A DNA stretch of 64,000 nucleotides from Culex pipiens pallens (taxonomy: Eukaryota > Arthropoda > Insecta > Diptera > Culicidae), in assembly GCF_016801865.2 (NCBI RefSeq), contig NC_068938.1, forward strand, positions 131,964,689 through 132,028,688, in the 5' to 3' direction. A program made the position numbers and the translations under genes. This document shows, piece by piece, positions 42,275 through 53,389 of this stretch. Below the pieces are notes generated by a model that worked only from the letters and a program-made list of their open reading frames with translations, did not search any database and was not told the origin of the DNA. Each line of letters begins with the position of its first letter. Position 1 is the first letter of the stretch.

Positions 42275-44708
42275 CCTCGGGGCAAGACAGTGAAGAAACC
42301 AGAACAAACGAGAGTTACTCCGGGAGCAAACGGGAGGAATCGAGAGAAATTCAGAGAAATGAGAGAAATCTCGCTCTTCTCTTCAGAAATGTCACTTTTG
42401 ACATTGTTGACGTTTCTCATCTGATGTCATTTTTTATAGTTTTGATTTTGCCTGTTGAAAGTTCGCTTCTTTTTGCGCCAATTGGGTCCTAAAATGAAGC
42501 TTCGATTGCTGATATTATTGTTTACAACGATAAAGCTTATTTTTCTGAGTATAATGACCCTTTGTTCGACCACAAAGAGTTTAAAATGGATTTTTAAATC
42601 AATTTTGAAAAATTAACCTCGCGTTCCTTCTTGACAGAAAAGGTCCTACTTGACAGCTCGTTCCAAGGGGACCATAGTTGATCCATCGAAAAAATGTTGT
42701 CTTGTCAATAACTTTTTTTGCATAAAAATGAAAAAAAGTGATCAGAAATGGTTTTTAATCGTGTTTTTTACCGTTGTACATAAAAATTTACATAGGGCTT
42801 TAGTACCCAATTACTTTTTTTGGGGAAAAAACATGTTAAACATGTTGCTTTATCTCTAAATTTGCTGAAAAGCCTTGCTCTGCGACCCATTCCAAGTACC
42901 ATGGCTCCGGTAAGTATTAACGGGGAGTTTTAAACCGAGTTGGAAAACCTCCGGAAGGAAACTGCCGCACAGTCCAACATGTATGTCTAATATTTTTTTT
43001 TAAATTTCTCTTCCCCCAGATCGTGTTGAAGAATGTGCTTAGGGATCTGGTCCCGTGCACTGGTGAAAGCCATAACCAGCTATTCCGGAATAAAAACATG
43101 GTTCGAATAATAGTCCTCCTCGACTGCAGGAACTGTTTTAGTTTATTCTTGGTGATGGACTTGACAACGGTCCTGTTCCAGGAACTGCAACATTCCTGAA
43201 GGCTAGATCGGCTCCTGTAACAACTCATGGTCTGGACAGACGCTACAGACTCCGATGGATACATGGGAAGAACCTACATGACCGTTGGCCAAGGCCAAGG
43301 ACAAATTTACCGTCGATTGAGGACGTGTACGAAGGCGCGAAAAGGATTCCACGACATTGTGTCATATGCTGGCAGCGTTTATTTTTGGTTTTGTTATAGT
43401 TTATAGGATAGTCATTATTAATTTTATTATATTTTCGTGTTGATAAATAAACATTAATTTCTGTGGGAGGACGGAAGGCGAGGAGAGGGGAGGGGGGGGG
43501 GTTGGCATTCTTCGTGTGTTTCGTCGTTCTCGGGAATCAGCAAGAGGTAGGTAGGTGGTGCTACGTCATCGAGGTCGGTCTCTTGTCGCCGGTCAGCGGT
43601 TTTCTGCAGCATGGGCTCAACTTCTTCGAGACAAATCATTTCGTCTTAGCGCATTTGGGAGAACTTCCGGTTGCACTTGTTCTGTTCCGAGTCGTCGGGC
43701 TTAGTCGCGGTACAGCGAAACGTTTAGGTTGGAACCAAAATCGTCACTAAACTAGGTGAAGGTGCCGGTCGTAAGAATGGTCGGAATGACCTGGGACGCT
43801 TCCAGATTGTCCCTCAGTTGAAGGATAGTTTCTTTGGATTTGCCGAGTACGGCCATGGTTTGGACGAGTTCAGCTTTCAGGGCACTCCCTCCCCCCATCG
43901 TACGGGTTGATGTTTTTGCTCAAAGCTCGACGACGTTGAACCGTCTCGGAACCAAGGTTCTGTTCCTTGTAGTCCCACGAGATGGTCACTGCGGCAGCAG
44001 ATTGAACGCATTCCGAGCGGATTGCGGCGAGCATTTTCAGAAACGGATTGAAGAGAATTGGAGGCAGATAATCTCTGGCCGACTCGAGCAGGAATATGGA
44101 CAGGATTCCGATGCGGATCTTTTGTGCCATTCGTCTTCTTGCCTCTGTACTACCAGTCGACTTGAACCGAACCCCGCCAAGCCTCTGTAGGAGTAATGCC
44201 ACTTCCTTCTCAAGACAATACCGGAAAAGTGGCCGTTGTTGACGTCGTTGTTCCCACCGCCGGATTGGTCGCCGTTTGAAGCACAGGCTGTGTTCCATTC
44301 TTTTAGCTCCGTCGTGACTCATTTGCATAGCCACCGTAGGACCTGACCGACACTCCGAGTGTATTTAATATGGCCAATCATGCCAGGGAACTAGGTTAGA
44401 TTCTGGAGTCAGCGTTTGGAAAAATAACTTGGCGCGACAGAATCTGTTCAGAGTAAACAAACAACAAAATGACATTTCCTTGTTTCGCTCTTCTCTCTTA
44501 TTTTGCTCTCTTCGAAGAGATCTCTCCTAAAATATTCGGAGCAACCGAGAGCAAACGGGAGCAATCGGGAGGAATCTGGAGGAATGTAGAGCAACAGAGA
44601 GGAATGAGCTGAAAACGGTCAAAAGTAAAATTTCAGAGCAAACGGGAGCAAACTAGAGGAAACGGGAGCAACCAGAGTAACTCTCTTGCTCACTGTCTTG
44701 CCCCGAGG
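42275..44708. mobile_element. 2.43 kb TIR-bounded element without transposase
   Basis: Ends are 19-base inverted repeats CCTCGGGGCAAGACAGTGA. Subterminal sequence is also inverted (GAGAGTTACTC near both ends) and rich in GGGAGCAA/CGGGAGGAA motifs. The interior has no intact transposase. It has an ATGGCTCCG followed by GTAAGT at 42901, a candidate acceptor near 43019, an AATAAA-bearing stretch near 43446, and short minus-strand frames at 43754-44334. No target duplication was obvious. Confidence 0.6.
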
Positions 44709-44740
44709 CCTTACCCTTGGAACTGCCCCTAGAAATCCTT

Positions 44741-44840
44741 AATAGGGAGACTGGTCGAAGTGAATTTGACGTACCCAAACAGACACGAGTTTGACGTATC
44801 CAAACGATCATTTTCCTTTACGCCCAGCAAAACTTAGCAG
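44741..44840. repeat. left part of an interrupted dispersed repeat
   Basis: Matches 22211-22310 closely (aatagggagactggtcgaag ...) up to aaaacttagcag, where the 4.35 kb insertion begins. The repeat resumes at 49189 with agtgttgccaagctca. Confidence 0.85.
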
Positions 44841-44999
44841 CACGCAAAACGGACATTAGGTATAAATTCCTAATTTTTAGGTATAATCGAACCTGACTGC
44901 AATAAGTTATTTTATTACTAATCGGCTATTAGTAATAAAATTACTAATAGCGTTTTAGTACGAGAATTCCTATATTTTAGGTATAATTGTAGAACCAAA

Positions 45000-45910
45000 A
45001 TACCTTAATTTTAGGTATTTTCTGGAAAAGTGAGGGGACCAAAATTACTTATATTTAGGTATAATCCAAGATGGCGGACCATGATTATTCCTTATTTCTA
45101 GGTATAAATACCTAAATTTGAGGTATTTTCTGGAAAAGTGAGGGATCCAAAATTACTGATATTCAGGTATAATCCAAGATGGCGGACCATTATTATTCCT
45201 AATTTTTAGGAATAAATACCTAAATTTGAGGTATTTTCTGGAAAAGTGAGGGATCCAAAATTACTGATATTCAGGTATAATCCAAGATGGCGGACCATTA
45301 TTATTCCTAATTTTTAGGAATAAATACCTAAATTTGAGGTATTTTCAGAAAAAGTGAGGGATCCAAAATTACTAATATTTAGGTATAATCCAAGATGGCG
45401 GACCATGGTTATTCCTTATTGCTATGTATAATTACCTAAATTTGAGGTATTTTCTGGAAAAGTGAGGGATCCAAAATTACTGACATTCAGGTATAATCCA
45501 AGATGGCGGACCATGATTATTTCTTATTTCTAGGTATAAATACATAAATTTGAGGTATTTTCTGGAAAAGTGAGGGATCCAAAATTACTGATATTCAGGT
45601 ATAATCCAAGATGGCGGACCATTATTATTCCTAATTTTTAGGAATAAATACCTAAATTTGAGGTATTTTCAGAAAAAATGAGGGATCCAAAATTACTGAT
45701 ATTCAGGTATAATCAAAGATGGCGGACCATGATTATTCCAAATTTTTAGGTATAAAAATCTAAATTTGAGGTATTTTCTGGAAAAGTGAGGGATCCAAAA
45801 TTACTGATAATCAGGTATAATCAAAGATGGCGGACCATTTATTCCTTATTTCTAGGCATAAATACCTAAATTTGAGGTATTTTCTATAAACGTGAGGGAT
45901 CGAAAATTAC
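45000..45910. repeat. 108 bp tandem repeat, eight units
   Basis: Each unit holds aggtataatccaagatggcg followed by gaccat, then ttattcctaatttt, a taggaataaatacctaaa stretch and gaggtattttctgg. The AAGATGGCGG core occurs near 45068, 45177, 45284, 45392, 45500, 45607, 45716 and 45824. The unit derives from the element's own terminal ttaggtataaatt sequence. Confidence 0.9.
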
Positions 45911-46199
45911 TTATACTTAAGAATAATCAAAGATCAAAATAGGTATTATCCAAGAGATATGCAGGCAGAAGAAAACAATGGTTTATATGATATTAATATT
46001 TTTATTTATATCAAACACAACTATTTCATAAATGTTCTCACCTAAAAATGAATATTAAAATTTAAATTATATTTTATTTTTTCAATGCATCTATATTTTT
46101 AATATTAAATTTATCTTTTTTATAAATATTTTGGTTTTTTAATGTTGTTTTAAATTTTTAATAGTTAAATATTTTAGTATTTTAATATTTCAATAATTA

Positions 46200-47690
46200 A
46201 ATATTTAAATATTTTAATATTTTAATATTTTAATATTTCAATATTTCAATATTTTAATATTTCAATATTTTAATATTTTTATATTTTATTATTTTAATAT
46301 TTTAATATTTTAATATTTTAATATTTTAATATTTTAATATTTTAATATTTTAATATTTTAATATTTTAATATTTTAATATTTTAATATTTTAATATTTTA
46401 ATATTTTAATATTTTAATATTTTAATATTTTAATATTTTAATATTTTAATATTTTAATATTTTAATATTTTTATATTTTGATATTTTAATATTTTAATAT
46501 TTTAATATTTTAATATTTCAATTTTTTAATATTTTATTATTTTAATATTTTAATATTTTAATATTTTAATATTTTAATATTTTAATATTTTAATATTTTA
46601 ATATTTTAATATTTTAATATTTTAATATTTTAATATTTTAATATTTTAATATTTTAATATTTTAATATTTTAATATTTTAATATTTTAATATTTTAATAT
46701 TTTAATATTTTAATATTTTAATATTTTAATATTTTAATATTAAAATATTAAAATATTATTTTAATATTTTAATATTTTAATATTTTAATATTTTAATATT
46801 TTAATATTTTAATATTTTAATATTTTAATATTTTAATATTTTAATATTTTAATATTTTAATATTTTAATATTTTAATATTTTATTATTTTAATATTTTAA
46901 TATTTTAATATTTTAATATTTTAATATTTTAATATTTTAATATTTTAATATTTTAATATTTTAATATTTTAATATTTTAATATTTTAATATTTTGATATT
47001 TTAATATTTTAATATTTTAATATTTTAATATTTTAATATTTTAATATTTTAATATTTTAATATTTTAATATTTTAATATTTTAATATTTTAATATTTTAA
47101 TATTTGAATATTTTAATATTTTAATATTTTAATATTTTAATATTTTAATATTTTAATATTTTAATATTTTAATATTTTAATATTTTAATATTTTAATATT
47201 TTAATATTTTAATATTTTAATATTTTAATATTTTAATATTTTAATATTTTAATATTTTAATATTTTAATATTTTAATATTTTAATATTTTAATATTTTAA
47301 TATTTTAATATTTTAATATTTTAATATTTTAATATTTTAATATTTTAATATTTTAATATTTTAATATTTTAATATTAAAATATTAAAATATTAAAATATT
47401 AAAATATTATTTTAATATTTTAATATTTTAATATTTTAATATTTTAATATTTTAATATTTTAATATTTTAATATTTTAATATTTGAATATTTTAATATTT
47501 TAATATTTTAATATTTTAATATTTTAATATTTTAATATTTTTATATTTTAATATTTTAATATTTTAAATTTTTTTAATATTTTAATATTTTAATATTTTA
47601 ATATTTTAATATTTTAATATTTTAATATTTTAATATTTTAATATTTTAATATTTTAATATTTTAATATTTTCATATTTAAATATTTAAAT
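46200..47690. repeat. TTTAATAT octamer array
   Basis: About 1.5 kb of nearly pure TTTAATAT with rare substitutions. Orientation flips for a few units at about 46738-46760 and 47374-47410 (attaaaat runs). Entirely A and T apart from a few point changes. Confidence 0.95.
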
Positions 47691-47754
47691 ATTTGGAATT
47701 TTGGAATATAAGATATTTTGGAGTTAAAGAATATTTGGAAACTAAGAAAAAAAA

Positions 47755-48205
47755 ATTTCTCTCTCTCTCTCTCTCTCGCTGTTCCTCTTCCCCTCTAACT
47801 CTCCCACATTTTCTCCCCCTCTCTCTTTACCACTTTCTCTCTCCTACTCCTACTCTCTCTCACTTTCTCTTTCATCTCTCTCTCTTTCTTCCTCTTGATT
47901 TGCCCCTCTCACTCCCACTTTGTCTCTCCCTCTCTCTCTCTTTTCTCCTACTTTCTCTCTCTCTCTCCAACTTTATCTCTGCCCTCTATATCACTACATT
48001 TTCTCTCTCTCTCTCTCCCCCACTCTTCCTTGTCTCTTCCCACTTTCTCTCTCCCTCTCCTCCTCCTCTCTCTCCATATATCTATCTCTCTTTCCCTTTC
48101 TCTCTCTCCATCTTTTTCACTTTCTCTCTCCTTCTCCCCCTCTCTCTCTATAACTTTCTCTCTCCTTTAACTCTTCCTCTCCCTCTTCATATCCCTCTCT
48201 CTCCC
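47755..48205. repeat. CT-rich polypyrimidine tract
   Basis: About 450 bases almost wholly C and T on the plus strand, mostly CTCTCT with short TTTC and CCC interruptions. Long apparent frames through it are Ser/Leu-only and not genes. Confidence 0.95.
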
Positions 48206-48263
48206 GTAAATATTTTTTTTTTAATTTTTTTTTTTTGTATGGTTTTTGTATTTTATAATTTTT

Positions 48264-48267
48264 CACA

Positions 48268-48335
<68 letters not shown>
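48264..48335. repeat. CA dinucleotide microsatellite
   Basis: (CA)n of about 70 bases following a T-rich segment. Confidence 0.95.
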
Positions 48336-48339
<4 letters not shown>

Positions 48340-48341
<2 letters not shown>

Positions 48342-49080
48342 CCAACTTTCACTGCAAATTAGCACCCGTTTTGCTTCACCAACTCCCGGCGGAACAATCA
48401 ACTCCTTTACGGCATTTCCGTTTTTGCCGCTGTCTTTCGTCCGATTCTCATGTTTAACCGGTGCCGCGTTTATCCGTCCACAAGGGATGGAGGAGGAAGA
48501 GTAGGTGAACTTAACGAAATGCCGCATGTTGACGGAACAGTAAACGTCCCGCCAGAAATTTCCCGGCCCGACCGGCACCTCTTTTCAGCGAAACATTCAA
48601 CTTCCAGCGGATTGTTTAATCTACATCCACCTCCTCCTCGCAACATCCCTGCCAACGCCAACCAACCAACTCTGCCACGCAAACCGATTCCTTTCAATAC
48701 TGCCGTTGAAGCCGACTTGAAGAACAGCCACCGGGAGCCGCATCGCCGTCGCCAGGAGTTGAATGTTCCGTCCTCTTCCTTCTACACCCGGCGTCCGTCC
48801 TCTTCCTACAACACCCGGCGTTGCATTTTCCTCTGGCGGACAATCCGAACCGCAAAATCCGCATTCCTGATTTCAACCCACAACGGGCTTCGACGCAAAC
48901 CGGTTCCATCCGGCAGAAAATACAACTTACCTATAATAGCAGCTGGCCAAAAACCTTCCAAAGTGCTACACAACCGGCACCGAACTGACATGTCAGATCG
49001 TGAAATTAACGCAAGTTCGAAAAAATACTTAAATTTAGTATTTTTTAAGAAGTATTCCAGTGTTCTAAAAAAATACTAAA
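48340..49080. other. GC-richer segment inside the satellite-rich insertion
   Basis: The only non-repetitive part of the 44841-49188 element. A 209-codon plus-strand frame (48450-49079) spans it, but its composition is not protein-like and no family is recognised. It may be captured host DNA. Confidence 0.4.
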
Positions 49081-49188
49081 TTTCAGGAAGAAAAAAATAC
49101 TAAATTTTAGGTATAATTTGACAAGCTAGAACATAAGTTCAAAAAATACTAAAAATAAGTAATTTATACCTAACTCCGGTTTTGCGTG

Positions 49189-49553
49189 AGTGTTGCCAAG
49201 CTCAAAACATATTTAGGGTCTCTAACAGGATTCTGGCAGAACCAGCTCGATCAATCTAAAACAACCCAAATCTGTATTGTCTGAGATGAGTGTGTATACT
49301 ATAGTTTTCAATTTGGTTTATTCTTGATCAATTTTTAGCATGGCTCTAGAAACGTGTAAGCTATCTGTAACTGTCGAATTATTTGCAAAAAATATTTAGT
49401 TTCTTGAACAATATTCTAGAATTCCGGAACGAAGAGAAGAAATTAACACGAAACCAACTGTTGATTACGAGAAATCGGAAGCAAAATCTGGTAAAGTTTA
49501 TTTTTACTTCTTTTCTAACCTTCCAATAACTCTGAAGCTATCCCCAGCAACAG
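49189..49553 (+). other. end of the interrupted repeat and F-box gene leader
   Basis: About 49189-49240 continues the repeat from 44741. A candidate leader intron (GTAAAG at about 49491 to CCCCAG before 49545) lies just upstream of the F-box start codon. Confidence 0.45.
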
Positions 49554-51224
49554 ATGGATCTCATACGAGCCAATGAAGTTCCGTGCAACGGCCCATGCCG
49601 GAAGCGGTTCCATCCCGCCACCGTCAACCTGGATCAGACCGTCGCCGATGTGCTGCGAACGTCCAACAGCAAATCGTCCGGTTTGTGGTGGTTCTGTCCC
49701 GAGTGTCGCCAGACGGTTGACCTGCCCCTGCACTACGTAACGGATCTTCCCACGGAACTGCTGGTTATGATCTTCCAGCACTTGGACGTAGACTCTCTGC
49801 TGGAAGTTCGGTCAACGTGCCACCGTTGGAAGGACATCGTCGATCAGAGCTACTCCTTGCGCAAGGAATTCGTAGTCGCGTTCAAGAGAAAGGTCACAAT
49901 GGATGAAACATTCCAGCCGGAGAATTTGCTTCCGGCTTCTCGTACGAGATTGAACCAGTCGAAGATAATCTGTGTCGAATCTTGGTGGCCTGCGTTTGGC
50001 GCTGCATTGACGGAACTGACATTGTATCATTGTGAAATTGGACTTTCGATTCTTCTGGGAATGCTGCGTGGGGCTCCCAATCTCATCAGCTTGAGTCTGT
50101 ATGGCATCGAGTACAGTTCCGTAGAGGAAATTGAAGCGAATTTTCGGTTGGAAAAGCTGGAAGTTCTATCCTGCAATCGACTGTTTGATATCTTTAGAAG
50201 CATTTTCCCTCGGTTGAGAGTGATGGATTTGGCATTCGACGTAAGTGGTGAGGAGGAAGCTATAGCTTGCCGTTTGTTAAGATCGGTCCAAGGCACGTTG
50301 AAAGAGTTGGAATGTAATTTTACGCAATTTATGCTGGAGCAGATTGCCAGTATGGACCAGCTTCAGTTGACAAATATAGCTGATCGTGGAGAAGAAAATA
50401 TAGCAGTGCAACTAAGCCTGATGCAGCCTTTGGTTAGAGTTCTCAGCATAACTTCTACGAACGAGGTGAGAAAGACTAGTAAATTAAAAATTTCAAATAT
50501 CTAATGCTCGATTACTTTAAAACAGGTTCTCATGGAAATTGGGCGGAATCTGAAAAACCTGCAGGAAATATCTGTCACCATCGCAGAAGATCAAAGTTAT
50601 TTTGAGCCTTCGTTTCTGGCCGAAATGCCTGAGCTGACTTCTTTATCTCTCTCAGGCCAAGATAGACGATACTCAAGCTTCAAAGGCTTTCAAAGTGCCA
50701 ATTTAAGCTACTTGAGGCTTGACGCAATTTATTTCATCGACAGCAGCCTGCGGAACTTTTTGACCAGCTGCCCAAATCTGCAAACGCTGGAAATTTTGGA
50801 TTGTCAGCTAGCCAGTTGGTCAGACATTTTTGCCGCAAGGTTGCAATCGCTGCGAAGCTTGAGCCTATGGAACAACAGAGTGCGCAATTATGTCATGAAA
50901 ATCTCCGAAAAGCTGACCACACTGAAGGAACTCGATATATCAGAGTGCCAGATTCTACCAGAGAATCTCGTCAAGTTGATCCTGCAATGCCCTCAGCTAG
51001 AAAAACTTACACTCGATTCGATCAAAACCGTCGACGACGAATTTGTCAGCAATTTGGACCAATTTCCGCAACTTAAGGAACTGGATATCGAGTACTGTCC
51101 AATAACGGACAAATCGGTGGAATTTATTGTCGAAAATTGTTCACATTTGAACGTGAGCATCAACTGCGAGCAGGTTTCCAGCGTGGCCCAGAAACTGCTG
51201 GAACAAGTTACTAGTTTGAGATGA
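49554..51224 (+). CDS. F-box and leucine-rich-repeat protein
   Basis: Likely a substrate receptor of an SCF ubiquitin ligase. Exons 49554-50465 and 50526-51224, joined over a 60 base GT-AG intron in phase 0, give 536 residues. Residues about 10-55 form half of a PHD-like zinc finger (CNGPCRKRFH ... WWFCPEC), lacking the first cysteine pairs. An F-box follows at about 64-100 (LPTELLVMIFQHLDVDSLLE). The rest is a run of LRRs, including LTELTLYHCEIGLS, LKELDISECQ, LEKLTLDSI and LKELDIEYCPITD. The F-box recruits Skp1 and the LRRs would bind the substrate, which is unknown. An in-frame upstream exon supplying the missing zinc ligands was looked for and not found. A polyadenylation signal AATAAA is at 51285-51290. 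Confidence 0.85.
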
Positions 51225-51284
51225 ATCCTTGATTTTTTTGCATCGTAAGGTGAACTTGTAACTGTAAAAATGAAATAAGAAAGG

Positions 51285-51290
51285 AATAAA
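51285..51290 (+). promoter_or_regulatory. polyadenylation signal of the F-box gene
   Basis: AATAAA about 60 bases after the stop codon. Confidence 0.7.
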
Positions 51291-52227
51291 ACCTGTTGCT
51301 TTATTCGCCATCAAACCGAATCGACAAGCAAGTCAGGGTTGTGAACATTTGAAATTGTTTGTGAATTGTGATTGATCTCTCACGATCTCTCTCAATCACG
51401 CAGAGCAGTTTGAATTTCTCTGAAATTCCTTCCACCATCACTGCATTCAAGTGGTTGCTGTCACCACGCAACACCGCCCAAGCAAGAACAAGAGAAAAAA
51501 TAAAGAAAATGAAAGAGCATGTAGCTTCGTATCACGCAGCTGTTTGAGTGTCGAGCACGGCATTGGTTCGTTTCAACTTTGTGTGCGTACACTGACGGTC
51601 TCTTCGTTAGGACGGTTAGGACCAGTCTTCCCGAAACGCACGCACGCCGTACAAGTATTCAGCTAAGGCAAGCGGCGAGGATGTTGAGCCGCTGTCAGTG
51701 CGAGCCACCTCCATAAGCTTGCGGTTGTGAGAGCAGAAAGGAGATCTTGCGAGATATCGTGTAAAATGAGACAGAAGATTCTTTCCGTTCGACCCAGGTT
51801 TTCAGTGCAGATGAACTTCAAACACACCAGGCTACCATGTTCGAGTTCTCCCCGCACGGCGCACTCAAGTTTACTATTTAAAAATCACTATTTCTGAAAT
51901 GAAAAAAAAAAATCACGATAGGTAAAATCCTTCTACAAACAACACAAAGAAAACCATTTTTCGATTGAAACATTCTGAATCAAGATTTGAATGTTTTTCT
52001 AAAACAAACACGGCCGCCAAATGGCCGATCGGGAATGATGCCTTCCTGAGCCTTAATGAATGAAAATTAAAATCGTTTCCAGAAAAAAGTTGCTTCTGAC
52101 GAAAAATGAAATTTCGGAAAAAAAACTTATGCGGTGTGAATATATTTGCAACGGACTTTAAACATTTTAAAACACTACATTAAAATCAAGCACCTGATTC
52201 TCGTTGTTTTTGTTTCATCATCCCGGT
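51291..52227. other. gap, nothing recognised
   Basis: Mixed-composition sequence with short unsupported frames on both strands. No repeat family or gene is apparent. Confidence 0.5.
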
Positions 52228-52410
52228 ACGATAAATGAACTCACGACCTCTGGATTGGAAATCCAGTACGTCGCAAGTCCAAACCGTCTAAGCCCATCCC
52301 CTACCGGTCAGAATACTCTTTGAAGGGAGTTTGATTTTTCCGAGCCAGACAGGCATAAATCCATCGCCCTCCGCTTATAAGGCGAAACCCGTAACCTCGC
52401 GGCCATAGTT
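52228..52410 (-). mobile_element. Twin-like SINE with two tRNA-like units
   Basis: On the minus strand a first tRNA-like unit has an anticodon-arm-like CGCCTTATAAGCG, and a second has the arm CTGGA-TTTCCAA-TCCAG. About 60 bases of spacer separate them. Two tRNA-like regions in tandem is the layout of the Culex SINE Twin; assignment to that family is an inference. Stems are decayed. Confidence 0.45.
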
Positions 52411-52734
52411 ATGGTAGTTCGTTGCGATTTTTCAATCTTGTTCAATCACTTTAAACCCCTTCTGTAAATTATCCGGATATTCGAAGACCCAGCTCTACTT
52501 TTGACAGCTACTTAGCTAATTCGACAGCAGTTCAATTCGAGCGATTCGAACTAACCGTGGTGATTACGAAATTCAGAAATAAAAAGTTCAAGATGGTATG
52601 TCAGAGACATAACCGAAAGACATAGGACCAAACAATTTGAATGTGTTTTTGGATTGCTAGTGAAATCTGAAATAAGATTATTTTATTTTGTTTCATAGAT
52701 TTGTCGGCAAAATTGTCATAAATGTTCTCCTAAG

Positions 52735-53385
52735 GTGAACCTTCCATGAGGGCACCGGCAACTCCAGGTTGTGGCCACTAAGGTCGAAATGTCAATTTTC
52801 ATGTTCAGTATCAAAAACCATGAATTTTGATATCCATATTGCCACAACTCGTATGGTTCTGTTAAAGACCCTCCGGGCCCCGGGGAAACCTGCTTTGAGA
52901 TCACCGGTCACTCAAAGTTGTGGCCACTACTGTCGGAATGTCAATTTTCATGTACAGTATCAAAAACCATGAATTTTGATACCAATATTGCCACAACTCG
53001 TATGTTTCTGTAAATGTCCCCCCACGCCCCGAGGGAACCTTCTTTGAGGGCACCGGCCACTCCAGGTTGTGGCCACTACTGTCGAAATGGCCATTATTAT
53101 GTTCAGTATCAAAAACCATGAATTTTGATACCCATATTGCCACAACTAGTATGGTTCTGTAAATGTCCCCCCACGCCCCGAGGGAACCTGCTTTGAGGGC
53201 ACCGGCCACTCCAGGTTGTGGCCACTACTGTCGAAATGTCAATTTTCATGTTCAGTATCAAAAACCATGAATTTTGATACCCATATTGCCACAACTAGTA
53301 TGGTTCAGTAAATGTTCCCCCACGCCCCGAGGGAACCTTCTTTGAGGGCACCGGCCACTCCAGCTTTTTTTTTCGCCACTGTCGA
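52735..53385. repeat. 149 bp tandem array, about 4.3 units
   Basis: The phrase 'gttgtggccacta' recurs at about 52768, 52917, 53066 and 53215 with a regular 149 base period. Each unit also has 'aaaaaccatgaattttgata'. The final unit is cut off where the histone-derived segment begins. Open frames here repeat the same peptide and are by-products. Confidence 0.95.
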
Positions 53386-53389
53386 ATTG

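Larger units (their letters stand above)
44841..49188. mobile_element. 4.35 kb TIR-bounded satellite-rich insertion
   Basis: Starts CACGCAAAACGG and ends CCGGTTTTGCGTG. Inside the ends, ttaggtataaatt is also inverted. The dinucleotide AG flanks both sides and the empty site is seen at 22211-22392, so the borders are precise. Contents from left to right: tandem 108 bp repeats, a 1.5 kb AT octamer array, a polypyrimidine tract, a CA tract, a 650 base GC-richer segment, and a right end rich in 'aaaaaatactaaatt'. No transposase is present. Superfamily unknown. Confidence 0.8.

Noticed and set aside
45000..45910. CRISPR-like regular repeats
   Set aside because: The repeats are contiguous tandem units without unique spacers, in an animal genome; the same applies to 52735-53385.
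47693..48457. 254-codon Ser/Leu-rich frame
   Set aside because: Translation of the CT and CA microsatellites only.
48450..49079. 209-codon plus-strand gene upstream of the F-box gene
   Set aside because: No domain, unusual composition, located inside the satellite-rich insertion, and its end is repeat-derived.
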